Part shown: positions 50,563 to 59,156 of the stretch, one piece after another
How the letters are laid out: every line of letters starts with the position of its first letter
Numbering within the stretch: position 1 is the first letter of the stretch
Assembly (NCBI GenBank): GCA_050305515.1
Contig: JBNLFL010000008.1
Span: forward strand, 62,001 to 126,000
Origin: JAFGUB01 sp050305515
GTDB lineage: Bacteria > Campylobacterota > Campylobacteria > Campylobacterales > Sulfurimonadaceae
Length of the DNA stretch: 64,000 bases
Direction of reading: 5' to 3'
Notes under the pieces: model-generated
What the model was told of the DNA's origin: nothing
Seen by the model: only the letters and a program-made list of their open reading frames with translations
Database searches by the model: none
Made by a program: the position numbers and the translations under genes

Positions 50563-50638
50563 GGGCGCTTAGCTCAGTTGGTAGAGCGCTACCCTTACAA
50601 GGTAGATGCCACAGGTTCGAGTCCTGTAGTGCCCACCA
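50563..50638 (+). tRNA. tRNA-Val (anticodon TAC), copy 2
   Basis: Base-for-base repeat of the tRNA-Val at 50359-50434. Confidence 0.95.
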
Positions 50639-50691
50639 TAGGTCATGGCTTTGTTTTAAGCTTTCATGACATATACTTTCAAGCTTCAAAT

Positions 50692-50768
50692 GCGGTGGTA
50701 GTTCAGTTGGTTAGAATACCTGCCTGTCACGCAGGGGGTCGCGGGTTCGAGTCCCGTCCACCGCGCCA
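50692..50768 (+). tRNA. tRNA-Asp (anticodon GTC), copy 2
   Basis: Base-for-base repeat of the tRNA-Asp at 50270-50346. Last of the cluster. The 158 bp after it hold only a TATAAT-like element (near 50890) for the next gene. Confidence 0.95.
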
Positions 50769-50926
50769 GCTGATTTTTATTTTTCATCTATCGTTTCCAA
50801 ACTTCTTTTCATCCTTAATACTCCAATCGCATCACATTGTACTTTGTCAAAAAAAGCGTCATGAAATTTTTCTCATCCCCTGCCATACGCTATAATTCAA
50901 CGAAATATTAACGAGGAGCCTTATTA

Positions 50927-51124
50927 ATGGGTTGGACCTGCCAGCATGATCACGATGGCTACTGCAAACTGGTACAAAAACCGTGTGTTCCGGGCATGAA
51001 GGGATGCACACTCAAACGCAATGCTGAAGGCATCGTCTTCAGCGGCGACCTGCGCGACACTTCCGAAAAAGAAGTGCAAAAGAATGACGCCATAGACTTC
51101 GCAGCACTGGCACGGAGTCACTGA
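50927..51124 (+). CDS. small cysteine-rich protein
   Basis: A protein of 65 residues. The N-terminal half carries four Cys and two His (MGWTCQHDHDGYCKLVQKPC, then PGMKGC), a pattern suited to binding zinc or an iron-sulfur centre. The C-terminal half is polar and helical. Function unknown. ATG 50927 has GAGGAG upstream. Its stop (TGA) overlaps the ATG of the ParA-like gene, so the two are coupled and may work together. Confidence 0.7.
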   Translation: MGWTCQHDHDGYCKLVQKPCVPGMKGCTLKRNAEGIVFSGDLRDTSEKEVQKNDAIDFAALARSH

Positions 51125-51696
51125 TGGCGGTTATTGCTATTGCTTCCACAAAGGGCGGTGTCGGGAAAACTTCCATAGCCTTCTCACTGGCAAAAGATCT
51201 GGACTACCGTTACGTCACGAATGACATGTCCGTGGTCATTTCCAAATACAAAAAAGCCAAATACTATCCCAACAAACTGCCGCTTTATGAAAACACCATA
51301 TACGATTTCGGGGGCTTTGTCGATGCCCATGCCGACGAGATCATGAATCAGGCCGACATCATTTTACTACCGACCATCAACGATCTTAACTCCATCATGA
51401 AGAGTCAGATCCTGATTAAAAGCTTCAAACACAAACCGATTCTCGTGTTTGCCAATATGATTGAGAACGAGAAAGACTACGAAACGATCCGGGAAGAGAT
51501 TCACCGCTATTTTCCGGGACTTGCCTTCACCCACATGCGCCGGACCAAACTGCTCAAAAATGCGCTCGAATCTGGCATGAGCGCCACGGAACTTTTTAAC
51601 AGTTCAGGCCAAAACCAGTATGTTTACCGTCACGCTTTCGACGAGTACCAGAAGATACTTGGGCTCTTTACGTCTGCGCCTGCACAAAATCACTGA
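51124..51696 (+). CDS. ParA/MinD-family ATPase
   Basis: A protein of 190 residues with the deviant Walker A, ASTKGGVGKTSIAFSLA (residues 7-23), and a short switch region YDFGGF in place of the usual D-x-P/G. It is smaller than typical ParA and has no ParB partner nearby, so it is not likely to be the chromosome-partition protein. It may position a cargo or regulate a process with the coupled Cys-rich protein. The 3' end overlaps the convergent ABC-transporter gene by 29 bases. Confidence 0.8.
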   Translation: MAVIAIASTKGGVGKTSIAFSLAKDLDYRYVTNDMSVVISKYKKAKYYPNKLPLYENTIYDFGGFVDAHADEIMNQADIILLPTINDLNSIMKSQILIKSFKHKPILVFANMIENEKDYETIREEIHRYFPGLAFTHMRRTKLLKNALESGMSATELFNSSGQNQYVYRHAFDEYQKILGLFTSAPAQNH

Positions 51697-53431
51697 AATG
51701 GCCGCCGTTTTTCAGTAAAAGTGCGGGTTCACCCGACTCTACGACACGTCCCTGTTTGATCACATAGACGAGATCAGCATGGGTAATCGTACTGAGCCGG
51801 TGGGCAATGATAATAACGGTTTTACCTTTGAGGTGATCGCGCAAGGAAGCGAAGAGATGCTGCTCCGTCACCACATCGAGTGCCGACGTGGACTCATCAA
51901 GAATGATCACATTCGGACGGGTAATCAGCATACGGGCAATCGCCAGGCGCTGACGTTCACCTCCGGAGAGCCGGATGCCCTCCTTGCCGATTTTAGTCTC
52001 CAGCCCCTCGGTAAGACGGTGTACCACTTCATCGAGCTGCGCTACATGTAAGGCTTCATAGAGCGTACTCTCTGCCACGTCACGCCCCAGTGTCAGGTTA
52101 TGGCGCAGCGTGTCGTTGAACATCCTCGGATTTTGCAATACCAGCGCAATGTGCTCGCGCAGCAGCCCCAGCCCGATATTCTCAATGCCGATACCGTCAA
52201 TACGAATCTCGCCCTCCGAAGCCGCATAAAGTCCCAGGATAACCTGCGCCAGTGTCGTCTTGCCGCTGCCGCTGTGTCCGAGTATCGCCACGGTCTTTCC
52301 TTTGGGAATTTCCATATCGATATGATGCAGTACCTGTTTGCTGCCGTACGAAAATGAAAGATTCTTCAGGGTTATGGCATTGGTTTCGCTTTTTTCGAAA
52401 GGATTAAAACGTGCTTCGTAGTGCGGTTCCTGTTCAAGTGAGAGAATATCGGCAAGCCGTTCTCGCGCACTGTTGGCGTTTTGATACGCAAAAAGGATCC
52501 CTATGAGCTCCTGAAGCGGCGTAATCATAAACCAGAGGTAGCCCATAATGGCGAACATCTCGCCGATACTGAGCTGGTTGTAAAAGACCATCAGCATCGC
52601 ACTTGCGCGCAGCAACTCGAATCCTGCCAGAAAGATTACGCCTGAGAGGCCTCCCGCCGCTTCGCTTTTCCACCCGAAGCTTGATGAGGCATCGCGGATG
52701 GCTCGGGCATTATCGATCATACGTTCGATATAGCGTTTCTCCTGATTGTGCGTGCGGATCTGGATGAACAGATCGAGTGTCTCGCCCAGAGCATTCTGAA
52801 ACGTCTCGACGGTCAGATTCTCCTTCTTCTTAAGTTTGCGTACCCGTTTTCCCAGCATCGTGGTGATCGTAACAACAGTGGGGTTGAGTGTGAGCAGAAT
52901 GAGTGCCAGTTGCCAATTAATGATGAAAAGGACAATACTGACTCCCAGCAGCGAAAGTGACGAAATCAGAAATTTTCCGATACTGACGGAGATAAAATCG
53001 TCGATGGTGTTGATATCCGTCACCATCTTGGCACTCACGCCCCCGCCGCCAAGTGCTTCATACTGTGCAACCGAGACCTTCTCAAGATGGCGCAGCAGAC
53101 GCGTTCTGAGCTTGAAGACGATCGCTTTGGAAATCCGGATAAAGAGGCGGTTTTGAATGACATTAAACAGAAAGAAAAAGAGTCGCAGCAGCACGGTAAC
53201 CGCAAAGATCGTTACTATATAGACGTAGGCATTTTCGGGGCGGTGCACCGCATCGATGGCGGCAGTCACCCAACCGGGTTTTCCCAGCAAAACTTCATCG
53301 ATGAGCATCGGAAAAAGCAGCGGTACGGGAAGGCTCACCAGCACGGCCATTAATGCCACCGCATGACCGATGATCAGCTGTTTTCTGAAACTCCGCAGAT
53401 CCCCGAAAATCTGTTTCCATTGCAATTGCAT
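51668..53431 (-). CDS. ABC exporter (fused permease and ATPase, MsbA-like)
   Basis: A protein of 587 residues: six membrane helices (about 18-305), then an ATPase with Walker A ILGHSGSGKTTLA (about 388), signature LSGGERQRLAIAR (about 493), Walker B NVIILDEST and H-loop IIAHRLSTI. Homodimeric exporters of this kind move lipids, peptides or drugs; the substrate cannot be read from sequence. Single gene on its strand. It carries a near-copy of the palindrome at 52042-52051 (Leu-His-Val-Ala). Confidence 0.9.
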   Translation of the reverse strand: MQLQWKQIFGDLRSFRKQLIIGHAVALMAVLVSLPVPLLFPMLIDEVLLGKPGWVTAAIDAVHRPENAYVYIVTIFAVTVLLRLFFFLFNVIQNRLFIRISKAIVFKLRTRLLRHLEKVSVAQYEALGGGGVSAKMVTDINTIDDFISVSIGKFLISSLSLLGVSIVLFIINWQLALILLTLNPTVVTITTMLGKRVRKLKKKENLTVETFQNALGETLDLFIQIRTHNQEKRYIERMIDNARAIRDASSSFGWKSEAAGGLSGVIFLAGFELLRASAMLMVFYNQLSIGEMFAIMGYLWFMITPLQELIGILFAYQNANSARERLADILSLEQEPHYEARFNPFEKSETNAITLKNLSFSYGSKQVLHHIDMEIPKGKTVAILGHSGSGKTTLAQVILGLYAASEGEIRIDGIGIENIGLGLLREHIALVLQNPRMFNDTLRHNLTLGRDVAESTLYEALHVAQLDEVVHRLTEGLETKIGKEGIRLSGGERQRLAIARMLITRPNVIILDESTSALDVVTEQHLFASLRDHLKGKTVIIIAHRLSTITHADLVYVIKQGRVVESGEPALLLKNGGHFSDFVQAQT

Positions 53432-53508
53432 ACTGCCTCCCCGTAAATCGGAGCTTATTATAGCTTACAACAGAGTTGGCTATAATGACAAAAAATCAAA
53501 GGGTTTCG

Positions 53509-53655
53509 ATGTTCAGCGTCACTTCATCTTTTACGTTTGACACCACTAAAAGCGGTAAGTGCGCAACTGAAATTGAAACAGAACCCGCCGCGGCAGCAAG
53601 AGAGCGCCGTGGTATAACAGGTGCCGACTTCCGGCAACCCGTCGCTTTTGAATAA
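53509..53655 (+). CDS. possible 48-residue leader ORF before the flavoprotein
   Basis: ATG 53509 has AAAGGG upstream and TATAAT (53481-53486) before it, and the frame runs to TAA at 53655. The product (MFSVTSSFTFDTTKSGKCAT, then an Ala/Arg-rich part) resembles no known protein. Its stop overlaps a candidate TTG start (53648) of the flavoprotein, which itself has no good ribosome site, so this ORF may serve to deliver ribosomes. Low confidence as a real protein. Confidence 0.35.
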   Translation: MFSVTSSFTFDTTKSGKCATEIETEPAAAARERRGITGADFRQPVAFE

Positions 53656-54889
53656 TTCCATAAATATCGCCATTGTCGGTGGCGGAGCCGCCGGTCTTAT
53701 CGCCGCTATTACCGCTGCCGAAGCGGGAGCTGCCGTCACGCTCTTTGAAAAAAACAGTGACGTGGGTAAAAAGATTCTCGCTTCGGGAAACGGCCGCTGC
53801 AATATCTCCAATACCTCGCTGCACACCGCTAACTATTTCGGAACCCGCCACGCATTTGTCAGCGATGCCCTGCACCGTTTTGATTTTCACCATTTTCAGA
53901 AGTTCTGCCGCAGCATCGGGCTGTTTTTGGAGATCAAACCCGATCACCGCGTCTATCCGCTGACCAACGAGGCCAAAACAGTCAAAATGCTGCTTCAGGA
54001 GCGTGCCGAAGCGTTACATGTAAACATACAATGCGATCATGAGATTCTTTCCGTGGAAAAAAATGCCGAGAGTTTTTCACTTCGAAGCAAGCATGGCGAA
54101 CATAAAGGGTTTGACGCGCTCATCATCACTACCGGCAGCGAGGCGGCACCCCAGCTCGGAGGCTGCGATGACGGCTACCGCTTCGCCGAAAGCTTCGGCC
54201 ATGAGATCGAACCGACCTACCCTTCGCTTGTGCAGCTGCATCTGGCTTCGGAGATTCCCGCACGCTTAGCCGGTGTCAAATGTGTCGGAGAGGTAACGTT
54301 GTATGTCGACCGCGAGAAGCGTGCAGTGGTCAGCGGCGATCTTCTTTTTACGCGCTACGGTATTTCCGGTTTTGCGATTTTGGATATCTCTCAGGGCGCT
54401 TCAGAAGCACTGATACAAGGCTCTCAGGTTGCAATCACACTCAACCTGCTTCCGCAATTTGCCCTGCAGGAGCTTGGTTCCCAGCTGGGAAAACTGACCG
54501 CCTCCATGCCGCAGCGCAGTATTGCACAACTGCTCAGCGGCCTGATCGCCACCAAAATCGTCCCCTACCTGCTTGAGAGCTGCCGTATCGATCCGCAGAC
54601 ACGCTGCGAATCCATCACGACCAAACAGCTCAAACAGCTGCTCCATGCCATGACACAGTGGCGTTTTGATGTCAGTGATACCCATGGATTCAAACATGCC
54701 GAAGTGAGTGGCGGCGGTATCAGCACCGAGATGATCGATTCGAAGAGCATGCAGTCAAAGCTGGTTGAGAATCTCTACTTTGCCGGCGAAGTACTCGATG
54801 TCGTCGGTGCACGTGGCGGCTATAATCTGCATTTTGCATGGGCCAGCGGCTACCTTGCCGCAAAAGCCGCTACGACTCCGGAAAAATAA
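53648..54889 (+). CDS. HI0933/YhiN-family flavoprotein
   Basis: A protein of about 413 residues with an FAD-binding Rossmann start INIAIVGGGAAGLIAAITAA, then FEKNSDVGKKILASGNGRCN and a C-terminal GEVLDVVGARGGYNLHFAWASG block. Together these define the HI0933 (YhiN/AoaA-like) oxidoreductases, whose substrate is unknown. The start is uncertain: TTG 53648 (overlapping the stop of a short upstream ORF) or GTG 53621. A palindrome at 54014-54023 is read as Leu-His-Val-Asn. The end overlaps the convergent kinase gene by 20 bases. Confidence 0.85.
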   Translation: MNNSINIAIVGGGAAGLIAAITAAEAGAAVTLFEKNSDVGKKILASGNGRCNISNTSLHTANYFGTRHAFVSDALHRFDFHHFQKFCRSIGLFLEIKPDHRVYPLTNEAKTVKMLLQERAEALHVNIQCDHEILSVEKNAESFSLRSKHGEHKGFDALIITTGSEAAPQLGGCDDGYRFAESFGHEIEPTYPSLVQLHLASEIPARLAGVKCVGEVTLYVDREKRAVVSGDLLFTRYGISGFAILDISQGASEALIQGSQVAITLNLLPQFALQELGSQLGKLTASMPQRSIAQLLSGLIATKIVPYLLESCRIDPQTRCESITTKQLKQLLHAMTQWRFDVSDTHGFKHAEVSGGGISTEMIDSKSMQSKLVENLYFAGEVLDVVGARGGYNLHFAWASGYLAAKAATTPEK

Positions 54890-56354
54890 TCGTAAAACGG
54901 GCACCGCCTTTGATATTTCCTGCAATAATCGTGCCTCCGATGTGACGTTCGACAATCATTTTTGCCATATATAGCCCCAACCCGGTTCCGTTTTTTCCCT
55001 TGGTACTGAAGTAGGGTTCAAACACCTTTTCAAGCACGGAGTCTTCAATGCCGCCGCCCGTGTCGGAGATCTGCAGCGCGATGCGTCCGTCACGCAGTGT
55101 AGAACAGGCAATGGTAATGGCTTTGGCATCGCTGCTGTTGTGTCCGATTGCATCGATCGCATTGTTCATGATATTCATGAGTATCTGCACCAGTTCGTTG
55201 AAATAGCTCTTGACATGGATATCATGCTCACATTCGCGTACCAAAGTTACCCCATAACTTTTGAGACGCGCTTCCGTAAAATGCGCGGCACGTGTGACGA
55301 CCTCATCGAGGGAGCAATCGCTCTTTTCCCGGTCCGGCTTGAAATAGGTCTGAAAATCGTCGATGGTTTCGGAGAGATAGATCAGGGTTTCGGAAATATT
55401 GTCAAGAATGCCATCATATTCACCCGGCTCTTTTCCTGAGAGCATCGACTTGATTTTGTAATTCGTAATCATTAGAGAACTGGTTGAGAGGGGCTGACGC
55501 CACTGATGGGCGATCATGCTCATCATCTCCCCCATGGCAGCAAGCCGTGACTGGGCAATGAGCATCTTTTCCTGTTCCTGCACCTCATCAATCTTCTGCT
55601 CAAGCATGTGCGTCTGCATTTCAAGTTCGGCAGTGCGTTCCTGAACCTTGTTTTCCAGTGTCTGATTCAGTTCTGCCAGCATACGGCTGTGTTCGCGGGT
55701 CCGGTCGGTCATATCTGCCAGTGCATTTTGAATGATACCCGCTTCATCCAGACGGATCGTGTGTTCGAGTCTGCAATTGTCAGCCGAAGGATTAAAACTT
55801 CTGATCTGCACCAGCAACCGTTCCATCGGTGCAAACGTACGTGCCATGATCCAGACCATAAGAAGCAGAAGCAGTAAAATCAATGCGATGTACTGATAGG
55901 TAAAATGTTGATGTCGCTTGAGAATCTCCTGAAAAAAGACATTGGAGAAATGAACTTCCAGTGTCCCCATAACAGTTTCGGTCACTTTGTCAGTAATGGT
56001 TTGCGACATCTTGTTGCTTTGCGCCACGGCCGCATTGTCAGTGTAGTTGATATTCCCGTAGCGATAGAGCACCATACCCTTGTCATTGCGAAGTGTCATG
56101 GCAATGATATTGGAGTTGTCTCTTGCAATCGTATCAAGATACTCCCGATTGGAATCCATCAGTCCGAATGCCAGATTGGTCTGCACAATAGGCAAAATAG
56201 TTTGCAGCAGCAAAGCGTTGCGCGATGCTTCCGCATCGACTACCGTTTTGGTGACACTCTCGGTGTGCTGATGTTGATGCAACCCGAAAATCAACAGGGT
56301 AAAAAGCCCCACCAGGGCAATAATCTTGTTTTTCAGATTGAAAAGCCCGGTCAT
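54870..56354 (-). CDS. membrane sensor histidine kinase
   Basis: A protein of 494 residues. A helix (about 11-24), a periplasmic domain (about 25-155), a second helix (about 156-175), a HAMP-like segment and a coiled coil precede HisKA with SMIAHQWRQPLSTSSLM (His near 282) and HATPase (NIMNNAIDAIG, SDTGGGIED, GTGLGLYMAKM). It overlaps the upstream YfiR-like gene by 4 bases, which suggests the periplasmic protein controls this kinase. No response regulator is adjacent. Confidence 0.9.
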   Translation of the reverse strand: MTGLFNLKNKIIALVGLFTLLIFGLHQHQHTESVTKTVVDAEASRNALLLQTILPIVQTNLAFGLMDSNREYLDTIARDNSNIIAMTLRNDKGMVLYRYGNINYTDNAAVAQSNKMSQTITDKVTETVMGTLEVHFSNVFFQEILKRHQHFTYQYIALILLLLLLMVWIMARTFAPMERLLVQIRSFNPSADNCRLEHTIRLDEAGIIQNALADMTDRTREHSRMLAELNQTLENKVQERTAELEMQTHMLEQKIDEVQEQEKMLIAQSRLAAMGEMMSMIAHQWRQPLSTSSLMITNYKIKSMLSGKEPGEYDGILDNISETLIYLSETIDDFQTYFKPDREKSDCSLDEVVTRAAHFTEARLKSYGVTLVRECEHDIHVKSYFNELVQILMNIMNNAIDAIGHNSSDAKAITIACSTLRDGRIALQISDTGGGIEDSVLEKVFEPYFSTKGKNGTGLGLYMAKMIVERHIGGTIIAGNIKGGARFTIIFPES

Positions 56355-56905
56355 GGCTGATCCTTCGGATTGTAAATTTTTGAGACACTGATCAGGGTTC
56401 TTTGAAAAATAATACCGCTCTGCCTGGCTGAGAGCAGATTCAGGTAAGGCTGAACATTACGCCCGAGATGGAGCGAAGCATGTACCCCCTCTTTCAGATA
56501 CGACGCATTATAAGACATGCAGAGAAAATGCTCTTCGACAGCATACGTTATGACACGGCTGCGTACCGCTTCTGGTGCATCAAAGAGGAAAAGAAGCGTT
56601 CCTTCTCCGGCTTTCTCAAACGTATTATAACGTTCAATATGTACCTGAAGCGTCTTTTTACCAAGACCTGACGGATAACTGCGTTCCATCAGCAGTTTCA
56701 GATTCTCAGCTGCTTCCAGATCAGCACTCTGACACAGCAATACGATAGACACCGTTTCACGCTGCGGCATCGGCTCTAGCATCAGTGCGATACGGGGAAC
56801 AATTTTCGCGTGAATCTGCAACAGGGAGGTCTCGTACGTCGCTCCGATGAGCTGTTGTAAAAGAAAACCAATCAGCAGAAATATTCGTAACACCGCTACT
56901 TGCAC
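56351..56905 (-). CDS. periplasmic YfiR/DUF4154-like protein
   Basis: A protein of about 184 residues with a signal peptide (RIFLLIGFLLQQLIGATYE) and a periplasmic domain whose pattern (IHAKIVPRIALML early, LLSARQSGIIFQRTLISVSK at the end) resembles YfiR. YfiR-type proteins bind the periplasmic part of a signalling enzyme and keep it off. Coupling (ATGA) to the downstream kinase fits that role. The start is GTG 56905 or a later GTG at 56893. Confidence 0.55.
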   Translation of the reverse strand: MQVAVLRIFLLIGFLLQQLIGATYETSLLQIHAKIVPRIALMLEPMPQRETVSIVLLCQSADLEAAENLKLLMERSYPSGLGKKTLQVHIERYNTFEKAGEGTLLFLFDAPEAVRSRVITYAVEEHFLCMSYNASYLKEGVHASLHLGRNVQPYLNLLSARQSGIIFQRTLISVSKIYNPKDQP

Positions 56906-57124
56906 CTTTCCTGAGTATCTTCAGCTTTATACCAACAGCATTGAACCATGGCAATGCAAGCAATGCTTTAATGCTGTTGCTATTATTATAACGTGGGAAT
57001 CTTGCAAAGCGAGACTAAAAAGAGACTCTTCCCATATAATTTTCTTATGAAAACCCGAGGTTTCCATACCATGAAGCAATTAGGGTAAAATTACTCCCTA
57101 CTTCACTTCTTCAAGGAGCCAGCC

Positions 57125-57679
57125 ATGACTGCACTCGTCATTATCGGTGTGATCGTCCTCATTCTCGTCCTGATGTATAACTCCCTTATCGGTAAAAAAA
57201 ATCAGGTCGAGAACATCTTCGCCGGCGTCGATACACAACTTAAAAAGCGTTATGACCTCATCCCAAATCTCGTCGCATCGGTGCAGCAGTACATGCAGCA
57301 TGAACGCTCCATTTTGGAAAAAGTGACCGAGCTGCGCGCACAAGCGACAAAACCCGATATCAGCGACAGCCAGAAAATCGCGCTTGACCGGCAGATGACA
57401 TCGGCGCTGGGTTCCATCATGGTCGCGGTGGAGAACTATCCCGAACTCAAAGCCAACGAAAACGTGATGCAGCTGCAAAACACCCTGCACGAAATCGAAG
57501 CACAGATTGCCGCAGCACGCCGCGCGTACAACCAGGCCGTTACCGACTACAACAACGCCATCGAGATGGTACCGACCAATTTTATGGCCAACTCGATGGG
57601 CTACACCCGCAAAGCGGTCTTCGAAATCAGCGAGACCGAACGCTCCAATGTTGATGTGAAGGCACTTTTTAACAGTTAA
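57125..57679 (+). CDS. lemA: LemA family protein
   Basis: A protein of 184 residues. An N-terminal membrane helix (residues 2-20) is followed by the helical LemA domain: NQVENIFAGVDTQLKKRYDL then IPNLVASVQQY, and the closing AYNQAVTDYNNAIEMVPTNF. The soluble part would face the periplasm. Function unclear. First of four closely spaced genes (LemA, DUF3137, YtfJ-like, EI24), an arrangement seen for LemA-DUF3137 in this phylum. Ribosome site AAGGAG precedes the ATG. Confidence 0.9.
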   Translation: MTALVIIGVIVLILVLMYNSLIGKKNQVENIFAGVDTQLKKRYDLIPNLVASVQQYMQHERSILEKVTELRAQATKPDISDSQKIALDRQMTSALGSIMVAVENYPELKANENVMQLQNTLHEIEAQIAAARRAYNQAVTDYNNAIEMVPTNFMANSMGYTRKAVFEISETERSNVDVKALFNS

Positions 57680-57681
57680 GC

Positions 57682-58650
57682 ATGAAAAGCGCGAGCGAAC
57701 TGACCGATTATTACTACAAAGTCCTCCATGCCGATCTGCAGGAGCTTGAGAACGAACGGCTCAAACTCAAAAATCGTATCATTCAGGTCGAGAGCGTTGT
57801 CGCACTCCTGACACTCGGTATCATTGTCGGCATTGTCAATCTGAATGACGGCACTTTCAATGACGGCATCTTCGCCGTGGGGATGATCGGCTTTGCTATC
57901 GACGGTATCATCTACAAGGTGATGATCAAGGATTATGTTTCGCAGTTCAAATTCAAGGTGATTCGTCCCCTTATCGAAGCGATCGAAACCGGATTGCTTT
58001 ACAATCCCCTCGGCTCCGTATCGCAGTCGCTTTTTGAACGCTCGCAGCTTTTCAATCACCGTATCGACCGCTACCGGGGTAACGACCATGTCAGCGGCAC
58101 CATCGACGGCGTTCCCATCCAGTTCTCCGATCTGCACGCGGAGTACAAAACGACTGACTCCAAAGGGCGCACCAGCTGGCACACCCTTTTTCAGGGACTC
58201 TTTATCGTCAGCGAGTTCAACAAGCATTTCAACGGAAAAACCGTCGTCCTTCCCGATACGGCTGAAAAACTTCTGGGCTCACTCGTCGGCGGCTGGTTTC
58301 AGTCGAAAAACGGTTCCCACGGGGAGCTGGTCAAGATGGATGATCCGGAGTTCGAAAAGCACTTTGTCGTCTACGGCTCTGACCAGATCGAAGCACGCTA
58401 CATCCTGACCCATGCCATGATGAAACGGCTGCTCGATTTTCAAAAACGCAGCAAGGCCGAACTCTATGTCGCCTTTGTCGGAGAGCAGATCATTCTGGCC
58501 GTCGCGACCGCTCACGACCATTTTGAACCAACCGTCTTCAAATCACTTCTGAGCTACAAACAGGCGATGGAATACGTTAGCCACCTGCGCCTTGCCATCG
58601 GCATCATCGAAGAACTTAAACTCAATCAAAAACTCTGGAGCAAACAATGA
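57682..58650 (+). CDS. DUF3137 domain membrane protein
   Basis: A protein of 322 residues. A coiled start (LQELENERLKLKNRIIQVES) is followed by two membrane helices (about 38-55 and 62-80), then a large soluble domain with the DUF3137 blocks TIDGVPIQFSDLHAEYKT and TLFQGLFIVSEFNKHFNGKT. Commonly paired with LemA; function unknown. It begins 2 bases after lemA and overlaps the next gene by 4. Confidence 0.85.
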   Translation: MKSASELTDYYYKVLHADLQELENERLKLKNRIIQVESVVALLTLGIIVGIVNLNDGTFNDGIFAVGMIGFAIDGIIYKVMIKDYVSQFKFKVIRPLIEAIETGLLYNPLGSVSQSLFERSQLFNHRIDRYRGNDHVSGTIDGVPIQFSDLHAEYKTTDSKGRTSWHTLFQGLFIVSEFNKHFNGKTVVLPDTAEKLLGSLVGGWFQSKNGSHGELVKMDDPEFEKHFVVYGSDQIEARYILTHAMMKRLLDFQKRSKAELYVAFVGEQIILAVATAHDHFEPTVFKSLLSYKQAMEYVSHLRLAIGIIEELKLNQKLWSKQ

Positions 58651-59156
58651 AAACACTCTACACACTCCTGCTGGTGCCGATTCTCGCAGCAGCACTCGAA
58701 GTAGGCGCGCCGCCTTTACATGTAAGCCTTGAAGGTGACACCGGCGGAGCGCTTGACGGCAGCGCATGGAGCAGCGATATGCTGCAGGGCAAGGTGCATA
58801 TTCTCTTTTATGTCGATCCGGATGAGAAAGAAACCAACAACGACCTCTCCGAAGCGCTCAAAGCCAAGACGTTTGAGCGTGAACGTTTCGGTTCGGTCGC
58901 CATTGTCAACATGGCGGCAACCTGGTTGCCCAATTTTGCCATCGCCGCATCGCTGGAGTCGAAGCAGAAACGCTATCCGAATACCCTCTATGTAAAGGAT
59001 ATGCACAAACATCTGGTCTCCGAGTGGGGCCTTGCCGACGACAGTTCGGACGTACTTCTTTTTGACAGAGAGGGAAACCTGCGTTATCTGCATGAAGGAA
59101 AACTTGATGAAAAACAGATCGAAACGCTTATATCACTTATCGAGGAGCTTCTCTAA
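58647..59156 (+). CDS. YtfJ-family periplasmic thioredoxin-fold protein
   Basis: A protein of 169 residues with a signal peptide (MKTLYTLLLVPILAAA) and a thioredoxin-like fold resembling YtfJ: GKVHILFYVDPDEKETN, then FERERFGSVAIVNM and the closing LLFDREGNLRYLHEGKL. It lacks a CxxC redox motif, as YtfJ does, so it is not an oxidoreductase of the usual kind. The palindrome TTACATGTAA at 58716-58725 is read as Leu-His-Val-Ser. It shares one base with the next gene. Confidence 0.75.
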   Translation: MKTLYTLLLVPILAAALEVGAPPLHVSLEGDTGGALDGSAWSSDMLQGKVHILFYVDPDEKETNNDLSEALKAKTFERERFGSVAIVNMAATWLPNFAIAASLESKQKRYPNTLYVKDMHKHLVSEWGLADDSSDVLLFDREGNLRYLHEGKLDEKQIETLISLIEELL

